Position numbers and translations under genes: made by a program. A stretch of DNA of 64,000 nt. Origin: Massilia solisilvae (GTDB lineage Bacteria > Pseudomonadota > Gammaproteobacteria > Burkholderiales > Burkholderiaceae_D). Below the pieces are notes generated by a model that worked only from the letters and a program-made list of their open reading frames with translations, was not told the DNA's origin and made no database searches. Position 1 is the first letter of the stretch. Every line of letters begins with the position of its first letter. The stretch is taken from contig NZ_JANUGV010000005.1 of NCBI RefSeq assembly GCF_024753215.1, positions 248,001 to 312,000 of the forward strand. Reading direction: 5' to 3'. This document shows positions 17,030 to 25,485 of this stretch, piece after piece.

Positions 17030-18240
17030 TATGGTTCGTCCTTGTAGTGAGTCTGTGCATAATCAATTAGTCGAGCCGACTTCGGGTCGTAGATTACCTC
17101 AGTAATCGAGCCATCTCGAATCCGCTGAACCGCTTCGTCGATCACATTGAGTGGCACCAGGAACCATTCTCTTGGCTTGACGGGATGCCCGAAGCGATCC
17201 TCAATGGTCAAGTTGAGCTGGGCCGCACCGAACAAGTGATGGAAGATGCCTTCCAGTCTGACGCGATTCAGATTGTGGAGCTTATAGGTGGCCACCACCT
17301 CCACGCCCGCCAAGAGGTAGGTAGCGTCCTTTTCAGCACCCGCGATCCGGGTCTCCACACTTTCCCCCGTTACACCAATCTTGTGAATCAGTTCCCGGTG
17401 CTCAGTGACGAAAGGGTGGCTGGACAAGCTGCGCAGTACATAAATGGTTCCTGATTCGATGTCGTCGGGTTCAGCCTCCTCGCCGAACAGTGGACCCATG
17501 TACGGCTCAGATAGGCGCCGACCAGTGTCGTCCTTATAGAGGGCGCGTTGCAGGGAGCGACGTAGCAAGTTGCTCTCTGTGCCGTTGGCGTAAATGACGC
17601 GCAAGCGCGCGTCGCTCTCTCCATTCGGTGCTTTGAAGATTTCGCCCACTTCGGCCACGTACGCGAGCTGGCCGCCGACGATGAAGAAGTTGCCATCGGC
17701 CACGCTAGCGTCGCGACCAAAGCGCAGCGCTTTGCGCACGCCAGCCTTTAGCTCCTGCTCCACACGCACAAATAGCGGTTGGAAGCGCTCGAAATCTCGG
17801 CATGGCGCACGGTCTGCCACCTCTTCAGCTGCTCGCTTCTCCACGCTAGATCGCACGTGTCGAAGCACAGTGATGTCGTCTTCGGTGGGCGCAACATCGC
17901 CCACACCCAACTCAGCCAGTAACGCGTCTTCGTCCAGAGCGTCGACATCGGCCGCAGCACTAGGGGCGCCAGCAAGCAAGCCTGGCTCGTCCAGTGCCGC
18001 GACCAGGGTATGCGCCTCTGGAAGCTTTCGTAGTTGGTCCAGCCTAACTGCATACAGGCGCTCGAAGATATCCCCGTCTTCACCGTGCTGTGGTGCCCGT
18101 CCGTGAGCCTGGTAAAACCGCAGGATGTCTTCAAAGCCTGCGATGATCCGTTCCTCTCGCGGAGTACGGCTCGAAGCCTTGAGCGGGACAACCTCAACGC
18201 CCAGCGCGTCGAGAAGTTCGTCGTCGTCCATGTCAACCAT
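17029..18240 (-). CDS. GIY-YIG (T5orf172-type) nuclease family protein
   Basis: 403 residues. A GIY-YIG-like catalytic region starts near residue 263 (GTIYVLRSLSSHP, then HKIGVTGESVETRIAGAEKD and VVATYKL), as in T5orf172/MUG113 proteins. The N-terminal ~250 residues are acidic and unassigned, perhaps for partner or DNA binding. It is probably the DNA-cutting component of the operon, since the methyltransferase shows no clear nuclease domain. It overlaps the helicase gene by 8 bp and shares TAATG with the next gene. Confidence 0.85.
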   Translation of the reverse strand: MVDMDDDELLDALGVEVVPLKASSRTPREERIIAGFEDILRFYQAHGRAPQHGEDGDIFERLYAVRLDQLRKLPEAHTLVAALDEPGLLAGAPSAAADVDALDEDALLAELGVGDVAPTEDDITVLRHVRSSVEKRAAEEVADRAPCRDFERFQPLFVRVEQELKAGVRKALRFGRDASVADGNFFIVGGQLAYVAEVGEIFKAPNGESDARLRVIYANGTESNLLRRSLQRALYKDDTGRRLSEPYMGPLFGEEAEPDDIESGTIYVLRSLSSHPFVTEHRELIHKIGVTGESVETRIAGAEKDATYLLAGVEVVATYKLHNLNRVRLEGIFHHLFGAAQLNLTIEDRFGHPVKPREWFLVPLNVIDEAVQRIRDGSITEVIYDPKSARLIDYAQTHYKDEP

Positions 18241-20356
18241 TTGCGGCGCCCCCCTGTGCTTGCGCCGCCTTGGCCTGCGCGCGGTATCGCGCGAAGGCGG
18301 CCACGCCCTCGGCCATGCGCTTCTCCCACGCGTCGGCCGAATTGATGTCAGGCAGGCGGCCTCGCTCGTTCTTGAATTGCAAGGCGCGCTTCGACAGTTC
18401 GCGGGCTTCCTCTTCGGGGATGCTCACCTTCTTGGCCGCGATAGCGGCCTGCACCTGGCGCAATGACTTCTCGTCCATCGCTTTGGCCAGTACCGCATAG
18501 GCAGCGTCGAAGGGGTTGATGCGGTCGATCAAGTCAATGTCTAAGTCCCGCACATTGACGAATTTGCGCACGCCGTCCAGCAGCGCCGTGCTGCCTTGCG
18601 CCGAGCCACCACCTGCGGCGTCTATCTGGGCCAAGGCCAGCTTCGCTTGCTGGGTGATGTTCATCGCGGCGATGGCGTGCTGACGAACAGCTTCCTGATC
18701 GCTCTCGCTTAGCTCTGGGTAACGCTCACGCACGATCTTGCCCATTCGCAGCTGCGTTAGCTCTTCGGGCAAGGTGTTTTCCTTGTCGAACAAGCCACGC
18801 TCCAGCGCCGTCTTGTCTTGCAAAAAGCTGGTGACTACCTCGTTCAGGTCTTCCTTGCAGATGCGGGTGGCTTCGGGCGTTTCTGGTTTGGCCAGGCCGT
18901 TGATTTCGACGTGGTACTGGCCGGTGGCTTCGTTCACGCCGACGTTGATGCCACCTTCCTGGTAGCCTTCGCCGCCGTTGTAGACAAAGCCCTCCTGGGC
19001 GCCGGCATTTTTGGGTGTAAATTCATAGCGCGGCGCCAACACCTGCTCCATCAGCAGGCTGGCCGAGATAGCTTTGAGCATGTCATTTACGGCCTCAGTG
19101 ACGGCGGACTGTTCGGCAGTTGGTTCGGCGATCAGGTTGGTGAAGCGTGACCGTTCCTTGCCTTTGGCATCGCGCGTGGCGCGGCCGATGATCTGCACGA
19201 TTTCGGTCAGGCTGCTACGGTATCCGATGGTTAGCGCGTGTTCGCACCAGATCCAGTCAAAGCCTTCCTTGGCCATGCCCAACGCGATGATCACGTCCAC
19301 GTGGTCGCGGCTGTCCTTGTGCGCGGGGTCCTTCAATGCGCCCAGTACGCGGGTGCGCCGAGCGGGGTCACTGTCGTCCACCAGGTCCGCGACCTTCAAT
19401 GTTCTGCCGTCCTTGGTTGCCACCAAGTGGAAGCCAGTGTTCGGGTCTACGCCCTTCCACTCGCCAAGGCCGTGCATGATCTCGTCTACCTCGCGCTGCT
19501 TGTCCTTCAGGCTTTCGCGTGCATTCACGTTCGGGATGTGGACGATGGTCTTCAGGGCCGGGTCGAGCACCTTGGTGACGGCCTCCACATAGGGGCCGGT
19601 GTAAAAGAAGTAGCCGATGTCGAGCGACTTGAGCCATTGATATCCATTTAGCTGCTCGTAGTAGGTGTAGGTTACTGTCTCGAATCTCGACTCGTCGGCC
19701 GGGCCCAGAACAGCTTCGCTGTCCCCCCTGAAGTATGAGCCCGTCATGGCCACAAGGTGCACCTTGTCGCGGGCGATGAATGCGCCCAACTGGCTGCCCA
19801 GCACGTTGTCCGGATTGCTGGAGACGTGGTGGAATTCGTCGATTGCGATTAGGCGGTTGTCGAAAGCCGCGATGCCCAGCTCTTCCACCGCGAAGCGGAA
19901 TGTAGCGTGCGTGCAGACTAAGGCTTTGTCGCTGCTGGCCAGAAACTGACGCACTGCATCCACTTTGGACTTGGCGGCGCGCGGCTCGTCTCCGCCAGGC
20001 GCATTGCACAGGTTCCACTGTGGGGCAACGTGCCAGTCCCAGTAGAAGCCGGAGCGGCTCAAGGGTTCATCGGCAAAGCTGCCGCCGATGGATCGTTCTG
20101 GTACCACCACGATGGCCTGTTGTAAGCCCTGGTTGTTCAGTTTGTCCAGCGCGATGAACATCAGCGCTCGACTCTTTCCTGAGGCTGGCGGCGACTTGAT
20201 TAGCAGGTACTGCTCGCCCCGCTTGGCATATGCCCGCTCTTGCATAGCGCGCATGCCCAGCTCATTGGCCTTGCTGGATGCGCCAGTGCGTGCCGTGGTG
20301 ATGGATACCGACGGCACGGTGTAAGCGTTGGTTGGGTTGCTGTCGTGATTGCTCAT
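18233..20356 (-). CDS. DEAD/DEAH-type helicase (SF2)
   Basis: 707 residues. Walker A SPPASGKS at residues 55-62, motif II DEFH at 173-176 (AIDEFHHVSSNPD), motif III-like VAMTGSYF, and motif VI QIIGRATRD. This is the restriction-type SF2 helicase layout (ResIII plus helicase C). The C-terminal ~250 residues are unassigned. It likely moves along or opens DNA for the methylase/nuclease partners. Its start overlaps the methyltransferase stop by 4 bp. Confidence 0.9.
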   Translation of the reverse strand: MSNHDSNPTNAYTVPSVSITTARTGASSKANELGMRAMQERAYAKRGEQYLLIKSPPASGKSRALMFIALDKLNNQGLQQAIVVVPERSIGGSFADEPLSRSGFYWDWHVAPQWNLCNAPGGDEPRAAKSKVDAVRQFLASSDKALVCTHATFRFAVEELGIAAFDNRLIAIDEFHHVSSNPDNVLGSQLGAFIARDKVHLVAMTGSYFRGDSEAVLGPADESRFETVTYTYYEQLNGYQWLKSLDIGYFFYTGPYVEAVTKVLDPALKTIVHIPNVNARESLKDKQREVDEIMHGLGEWKGVDPNTGFHLVATKDGRTLKVADLVDDSDPARRTRVLGALKDPAHKDSRDHVDVIIALGMAKEGFDWIWCEHALTIGYRSSLTEIVQIIGRATRDAKGKERSRFTNLIAEPTAEQSAVTEAVNDMLKAISASLLMEQVLAPRYEFTPKNAGAQEGFVYNGGEGYQEGGINVGVNEATGQYHVEINGLAKPETPEATRICKEDLNEVVTSFLQDKTALERGLFDKENTLPEELTQLRMGKIVRERYPELSESDQEAVRQHAIAAMNITQQAKLALAQIDAAGGGSAQGSTALLDGVRKFVNVRDLDIDLIDRINPFDAAYAVLAKAMDEKSLRQVQAAIAAKKVSIPEEEARELSKRALQFKNERGRLPDINSADAWEKRMAEGVAAFARYRAQAKAAQAQGGAANG

Positions 20357-23130
20357 GATGTCTTCTTTCTCCCCTTGGCAGCCTTCATGTCAGGCTTGTT
20401 CTTCTCTGCGGCTGTCATCTTCGCATACAGCTCAAACAGCTTTTCCAGACGCTCAGTGTCGTTCTTGAAGCGACGGCCGATGTAGATGCGCTCCAGCACC
20501 TCGTCGTTTCGCTCGTGGGCTTGACGCAAGTTCTCGGGCATCTTTTCCGGGTCGTACAACTCGGCGATAGAAGCTGGAAAGTGCGATTCCCGGGCCAGCA
20601 GAATGCTCTCTGCGCAAGCGGTTAGGTCAGCCTTGTTTTGCTCCGTCAGCAGTGGCAGCGGAAAGGTGTTCCAGCCGAGGGTGTTGGAGTAGGAAAAGCG
20701 CATTTCAAGGCGCACACATACTGCGCCAATCCAGACCCAGTGCAATCTAGACGCAATTAGCGCCATGGTCCATATGGGCGCGTCGTATAGAGCAAAGCAC
20801 TTGTTTGAGATAATTGATTCGTTATCGAGCAAGTCAATCGGAAGATAGTTTCTGTTCTCCGACGAAACAACAGGAATCGCAAAGAAATACTTATCGCAGC
20901 TTCGCATTTCGCGAAACTGGTGCGATCTCTTGACCATGCCGTTGGAGACGGCATCTTTTGACTTCTCACGAGCGGCAGTACCTTGTCTTAAGAGCTCCTC
21001 GATATCTGAGATTGCAAGAACGTCCGCTGGCGGATCATTTGGAAACCAAAAACAAAAGCGCGGCTTTGCTTTAATGATCTCCGATGATCCATAAAATTTT
21101 CGAATAAACGCGGGATTCAGTCCAGCCTTTAGATAGGCCTTGCGCTTTTCATTGTCAAATATTAGATGTTCGGACATGCCATAGTAGTTCCCCTTGAGCA
21201 TGGGCTGAATGGCTGAAAGTGGACGAGTTATTGGGGTAACCCAATAGTCATCCGAAGGCATCAAGTACGCGTTGATATTTTTTGTCGTCAGCCGCTTGTC
21301 TTCGTCGTATATATCTGCTGTCGATACCGACGCCCCGGCGCCAATGCAAACGACAGTAACGCCCGCATCATTTGCCGCCAGATTGGTCCACTTAAAGGAA
21401 CGAACTGCGAAATTGAACTTCAGCCCATCATCGAAAAGCGGCTTCCAGAAGCCGGTAACGTGCTGTCCCTGAGAAATGCTATTTGTTGCGACAAATGCAA
21501 ACTTGGCAGGGGTCGTCTTAGAATATTCGTGGGCTTTGAAGAACCATCCACAGACATAATCCAATAGTCCCCAGCTTTCAATTTTTCCATCGAGCAGGTC
21601 CTTCATTTCCTGCTTCTGGTCGGCAGTCTTTTTGGCGTTACCTTTGTAGGGTGGATTCCCACATATATATGTTTCTCCCCCTTCATTTTCAAAATCAATC
21701 TGAGCTTGTTCCAGCGGAATTCCAAACAAGTCATCTGCAAGCAACTTCACCCCAATCCCAGTTGGTGGGCATATGCTCAGCCAATCCAGACGCAGTGCAT
21801 TCCCACACACGATCCAGTTCTGCGCATCCAGCGGTAAGAACTCCGCTAGAGCATCCTTCTGTCCCCGATACAGCACGTCGCACTGGAACTCGGCAATAAT
21901 CAGCGCCAGCCTGGCAATCTCGGCTGGAAAGGTGCGCAGCTCGATGCCGCGGAAGTTGGTTAGCGGGATGATGCTGCCCAGGTGCGCCTCGTTTCGGCGG
22001 CGATTGATTTCCGCCTCGATCTCGCGCATTTGCTTGTAGGCGATTACCAAAAAGTTGCCTGATCCGCAGGCCGGGTCAAACACCCGGATGCGCGCCATGC
22101 GCTTGCGCAGGTTCAGCAGCTTGCGCTCGTTGTCGCCAGCGTCCGCCAGCGCGGCGCGTAGATCGTCAAGAAAGAGTGGGTTCAACACCTTCAAGATGTT
22201 GGGCACACTGGTGTAGTGCATACCCAGGGCGCCACGCTCTTCGTCGTCGGCAACCGCTTGGATCATGCTTCCGAAGATGTCGGGGTTGATCTCGCGCCAG
22301 TTCAGCGCGCCGGCGTGCAGCAGGTAGGTGCGCGCCATCTGGGTGAAGCGCGGCGCCTCGGTGCTGCCCGAGAACAGGCCACCGTTGACGTAAGGGAAGG
22401 CATTTGCCCAGGCCGGCAAGCGGGGCGTGGCAGCGGCTCGTTCCGAGGGCTTAAGGTTCATGGCCCGGAAGATTTCGGACAGCACTTCGTGGGTGTTGCT
22501 TGCGCTGCGCTCGCTCCAGCGATCCACCGTCTGGGTGAATAGGCCTGTATCGCAAAAAATTCCGGTGTCTTCCGCAAAGAAGCAAAACACTAGGCGCGCC
22601 ATGAAGTGGTTCATGTCGCTGCGGCGGTCGTCCTTGGCCCAGGCCGGGTTCTGTCGCAGCAGTTCGACGTACAGCTTGTTTAGGCGCCCTGTGGCGCGTA
22701 CGTCGATGGGGTTGTCCTTGATCTCCTTGATCGTGGAGATGCCGGCCAGCGGCAGCAGGAAGCCGAAGTGATTGGGGAAGTCTTCAAAGGCGCAGGCGAT
22801 GGTTTCACCGCTGGCGAGTTCTTGGGCTTCCAGGGTCTGCCCATCGGTGGCCAGGACGAACTTGGCCTTGCCCTTGGCGGTGGCAGCGCTCGCCAGCAGT
22901 GCTGTGAAGGTCTCGCTGACGTTACCGGACTCGCAGGTCGCAATATGAATGTTATTGCGCAACATGACACCATCCGGTATGTCAGATGTGTTGTTGTTGC
23001 CGCTGCGCAGGCGCTTGAGCGTGACTTCCTTGTTGCCGAAGGCGGCCAGCAAGGCATAGGGGAACTCAGCCGTGTCGAAGGGCTGGAGGGCCAGGTCAGA
23101 GATGGCCTGTTCGATTTCAACTGCGTTCAT
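20353..23130 (-). CDS. MmeI-like class I DNA methyltransferase
   Basis: 925 residues, in the size range of MmeI/type IIG-like proteins. SAM motif I DPACGSGNFL lies near residue 352 and the catalytic adenine-MTase motif IV NPPY near 492. The helical spacer and the C-terminal target-recognition-type region are present. I see no convincing PD-(D/E)XK site in the N-terminal ~150 residues, so it is probably methylation only. Codon use and base composition fall around 20.7-21.7 kb, in the target-recognition part, as if that module was exchanged. It overlaps the recombinase gene (ATGA) and the helicase gene (4 bp). Confidence 0.92.
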   Translation of the reverse strand: MNAVEIEQAISDLALQPFDTAEFPYALLAAFGNKEVTLKRLRSGNNNTSDIPDGVMLRNNIHIATCESGNVSETFTALLASAATAKGKAKFVLATDGQTLEAQELASGETIACAFEDFPNHFGFLLPLAGISTIKEIKDNPIDVRATGRLNKLYVELLRQNPAWAKDDRRSDMNHFMARLVFCFFAEDTGIFCDTGLFTQTVDRWSERSASNTHEVLSEIFRAMNLKPSERAAATPRLPAWANAFPYVNGGLFSGSTEAPRFTQMARTYLLHAGALNWREINPDIFGSMIQAVADDEERGALGMHYTSVPNILKVLNPLFLDDLRAALADAGDNERKLLNLRKRMARIRVFDPACGSGNFLVIAYKQMREIEAEINRRRNEAHLGSIIPLTNFRGIELRTFPAEIARLALIIAEFQCDVLYRGQKDALAEFLPLDAQNWIVCGNALRLDWLSICPPTGIGVKLLADDLFGIPLEQAQIDFENEGGETYICGNPPYKGNAKKTADQKQEMKDLLDGKIESWGLLDYVCGWFFKAHEYSKTTPAKFAFVATNSISQGQHVTGFWKPLFDDGLKFNFAVRSFKWTNLAANDAGVTVVCIGAGASVSTADIYDEDKRLTTKNINAYLMPSDDYWVTPITRPLSAIQPMLKGNYYGMSEHLIFDNEKRKAYLKAGLNPAFIRKFYGSSEIIKAKPRFCFWFPNDPPADVLAISDIEELLRQGTAAREKSKDAVSNGMVKRSHQFREMRSCDKYFFAIPVVSSENRNYLPIDLLDNESIISNKCFALYDAPIWTMALIASRLHWVWIGAVCVRLEMRFSYSNTLGWNTFPLPLLTEQNKADLTACAESILLARESHFPASIAELYDPEKMPENLRQAHERNDEVLERIYIGRRFKNDTERLEKLFELYAKMTAAEKNKPDMKAAKGRKKTS

Positions 23131-23750
23131 GTGGCATCGTGTCTATGTGACTTCTTCCCGTTTGTGTTCGGCTGGGAATGACCAGCCAAAACACCATTAC
23201 GAGGAGCCACCTTATAAATGGTTGTCCGCGAGACTCTGTAGCGTTCTGCGATCTGGCCGACGGGAATGGTCGGGTCAGACATCAGTCGCTTGATCTCGCT
23301 GATTTGTCGTGCATCTAGCTTCGGCTTGCGCCCGCCAGAGCGGCCACGTGCCCGTGCAGCGACCAATCCGGCCTGTGTTCGCTCCCGAAGCAGGTTGCGC
23401 TCGAACTCTGCCAACGCCGCGAACACATGGAAGACTAGCTTCCCAGCCGCGTTAGTGGTCTCGATCTTCTCGCTAATGCTCTCGAAGCCAATCCGTTTTT
23501 CCTCCAAGCCCGCGATGATCTGCACAAGGTCCGGCAGGCTACGCCCGAGCCTATCGAGCCTCCACACCACGAGGGTGTCCCCCGCTTGTAGCGCTTTCAG
23601 GCACTGGTCGAGCTCCTGTCGAACAGCAGTCTTGCCGCTCGCCGCTTCTTCGTAAATAGAACAAACCCCAGCTAGGCGCAGGGCGTCGCGCTGCAGGTCC
23701 AGGTTCTGGTCATCCGTCGAGAAACGGGCATAGCCGATCCGTTGATTCAT
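23127..23750 (-). CDS. serine recombinase (resolvase/invertase family)
   Basis: 207 residues. The N-terminal catalytic domain reads IGYARFSTDDQNLDLQRDAL with the nucleophile Ser11, then VVWRLDRLGRS and EFERNLLRERT. A C-terminal HTH (IPVGQIAERYRVSRTTIYK) completes a Tn3-resolvase/DNA-invertase protein. It is the first gene of the defence-type operon and its stop overlaps the methyltransferase start, so it is co-translated with it. No transposase is nearby. A palindromic site lies 76-135 bp upstream of its start. Confidence 0.93.
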   Translation of the reverse strand: MNQRIGYARFSTDDQNLDLQRDALRLAGVCSIYEEAASGKTAVRQELDQCLKALQAGDTLVVWRLDRLGRSLPDLVQIIAGLEEKRIGFESISEKIETTNAAGKLVFHVFAALAEFERNLLRERTQAGLVAARARGRSGGRKPKLDARQISEIKRLMSDPTIPVGQIAERYRVSRTTIYKVAPRNGVLAGHSQPNTNGKKSHRHDAT

Positions 23751-23825
23751 TGACAGTTGCTGGACGTTGAAATGTGGATGGGAATTTTAACAGATGCGAA
23801 TGTTTTCCAGCGGCAGTCAGCAGAG

Positions 23826-23881
23826 GCCCAGCGGTGTTCAGAAAAACACCGTTTTCTGAACATTTGGCTCGTTTGCTGGGC
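23826..23881. promoter_or_regulatory. nested inverted repeat upstream of recombinase (res/operator candidate)
   Basis: A perfect 10 bp inverted repeat GTTCAGAAAA / TTTTCTGAAC (23,836-23,845 and 23,852-23,861) surrounds ACACCG. Outer 7 bp arms GCCCAGC (23,826-23,832) and GCTGGGC (23,875-23,881) also pair. Place and size fit a resolvase binding site or autorepressor operator. It is not a terminator of a known gene, as both flanking genes start here. Confidence 0.55.
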
Positions 23882-23999
23882 GGCCTGGTCGCACCCTGTT
23901 GACTTTCGAGCCGCAACTACTGGCCAAATAACAGCCCTGGAGGTCGGCTGCTCCGGCTGGCAATTAACGTTGCCCCATCGAATTTTGTTTGAATGTTCA

Positions 24000-24008
24000 T
24001 GCTAAAAT
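24000..24008 (+). promoter_or_regulatory. extended -10 promoter candidate
   Basis: TGCTAAAAT gives an extended -10 box about 40 bp upstream of the ATG at 24,050. No good -35 is present at the normal spacing, which is common for extended -10 promoters. Confidence 0.35.
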
Positions 24009-24049
24009 GTCAATTTAACTTCGGCAGCGCTTCCTTTGTTAGGGAATGT

Positions 24050-24427
24050 ATGGATCGATTGGAGACTGATACTGCTACTGTTGTGGGGCTGTGGGTAGGG
24101 ATTGCGAGCTTCCTGCTCGGCTTTGCAGGAATTGGGTTGACCCTGTATTCGTTCTATCGCGCCAGTCCGGACGTTGTTGTACTCACGGCTTCTGGTTGGG
24201 TCGCCGCGCTTCTAACTTCTTTGACGTGCGGCTGGGTGGGAAAAAGGCTGGTTTCCTTGGCCGCGACGCTTTCAAATCGCGTTGCAAACTTGTCGGCAGA
24301 AGTGGTCGAGTTAAAAGCCGAAAAGGATCGCGTTGTGGCAATTAGCGAGTACGTAGCGGCTCAGGCGACGCGCAACACTAGACGCAAGCAGTCCCCGGTC
24401 AAGGAAGAGAAATCTACTCAGGAGTAA
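24050..24427 (+). CDS. small membrane protein with coiled-coil tail
   Basis: 125 residues from ATG 24,050; an upstream ATG at 23,993 overlaps the promoter and is disfavoured. Two membrane helices (about 10-35 and 45-65: VVGLWVGIASFLLGFAGIGL, VAALLTSLTCGWVG) are followed by a predicted coiled coil (NLSAEVVELKAEKDRV) and a basic tail. No family recognised. It lies 3 bp before the beta-family gene, so the two are probably one unit; it may be a membrane-linked sensor or effector. Confidence 0.75.
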   Translation: MDRLETDTATVVGLWVGIASFLLGFAGIGLTLYSFYRASPDVVVLTASGWVAALLTSLTCGWVGKRLVSLAATLSNRVANLSAEVVELKAEKDRVVAISEYVAAQATRNTRRKQSPVKEEKSTQE

Positions 24428-24430
24428 CCA

Positions 24431-25483
24431 ATGGCGATCAAATTTGCTGATTATCCTTACTATCCAAGCCTTCGCACGCGCCCGGCCGAAATCACTGGAT
24501 ACGCAAAGCTGCGGCCAGAGGTCAAGAGAGGGTTAGTACCCGTAATGCGCGTCGGAGCTTGGCCTAGGTGTGACGACTTATCGGAATCGATGCACCAGCT
24601 GGTTACGGCAGCAGAAGGGAACCCGTTTATTTTGGACGTCACCCGAGAAGTGATGTACCAAAATGACGCCGTCCACAAGCTACTAGACCCGAGTGACGAT
24701 TTTAAAGCCTGGCGCGACTTTGCTTACTCATTCGACCAAGCGATCCCGACCGTACAGTTTTCCCAAACCGCGCGACTCCCGCAGATCATCCGGCAGACGC
24801 GACAACTTGAGGCTTGGGAGCGTCGCATCGCATTTCGTGTGTCTGATTTTCAGGCCGACACATCAAAGGTGATCACAGCAATGTCTGCGATGGACGATCC
24901 TAAGAACGCATTGATCGTCATCGACGCCGGCTATATTCGGGAGACCATGGCGGCGAGTATCGCAGCTTGCGTCTCGTCCGTTAACGATATCCGAGACGAA
25001 ATTCCTGACGCTGAGATTGCTGTCATATCGACGAGCTATCCAGCATCGGTAACCTCGTTTCTGCAACCTCCTGGCCAGGCAACATCGGGTGTCATCAACA
25101 TTCTTGAGCGAGACCTTTTTGAGGCAATCGGTGCGGACGCTGTGATCTACGGCGACCACGGGTCAATACACGCTCGGGCCAAGGCTGCAACCGGCGGGAA
25201 ATACACGCCTCAGATCGATTGTGCACTTTACGACGCCTGGATATTTGAGCGCAGACCAAACGCTGATGGTGAGGGATATATTGATGCTGCGCGCTCTATC
25301 CTAACTCAGTGGAATGAGGGAAGAACCGATGACACCTGGGGCGCGGAAATGATTCGCAAGGCCGCGACGGGGGATGTGGAAGGCATGAAAAGTCGCGCAC
25401 ATTGGATTGCTGTGCGTGTAAATCTCCATCTGACCCGGCAATTTGAACTCTCGCAGCAAGTTGCGGCAGGGGAGGAAGATTGA
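24431..25483 (+). CDS. beta family protein (T4 beta protein-like)
   Basis: 350 residues. The start YYPSLRTRPAEITGYAKL and the later LVPVMRVG, FRVSDFQAD and IVIDAGYI match what I remember of the phage T4 beta-protein family in bacteria. The biochemical activity is unknown. It has an AGGAG site and follows the membrane protein by 3 bp. Its end is 2 bp from the convergent sce7726-type gene; beta and sce7726 proteins often occur together in accessory loci. The recognition is from memory only. Confidence 0.7.
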   Translation: MAIKFADYPYYPSLRTRPAEITGYAKLRPEVKRGLVPVMRVGAWPRCDDLSESMHQLVTAAEGNPFILDVTREVMYQNDAVHKLLDPSDDFKAWRDFAYSFDQAIPTVQFSQTARLPQIIRQTRQLEAWERRIAFRVSDFQADTSKVITAMSAMDDPKNALIVIDAGYIRETMAASIAACVSSVNDIRDEIPDAEIAVISTSYPASVTSFLQPPGQATSGVINILERDLFEAIGADAVIYGDHGSIHARAKAATGGKYTPQIDCALYDAWIFERRPNADGEGYIDAARSILTQWNEGRTDDTWGAEMIRKAATGDVEGMKSRAHWIAVRVNLHLTRQFELSQQVAAGEED

Positions 25484-25485
25484 TT

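Larger units (their letters stand above)
23751..24049. other. divergent intergenic region with palindromic site
   Basis: About 300 bp between the recombinase operon (- strand) and the membrane-protein gene (+ strand). It must hold both promoters. It contains the inverted repeat at 23,826-23,881 and an extended -10 at 24,000-24,008. No protein-coding signal was seen. Confidence 0.7.
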
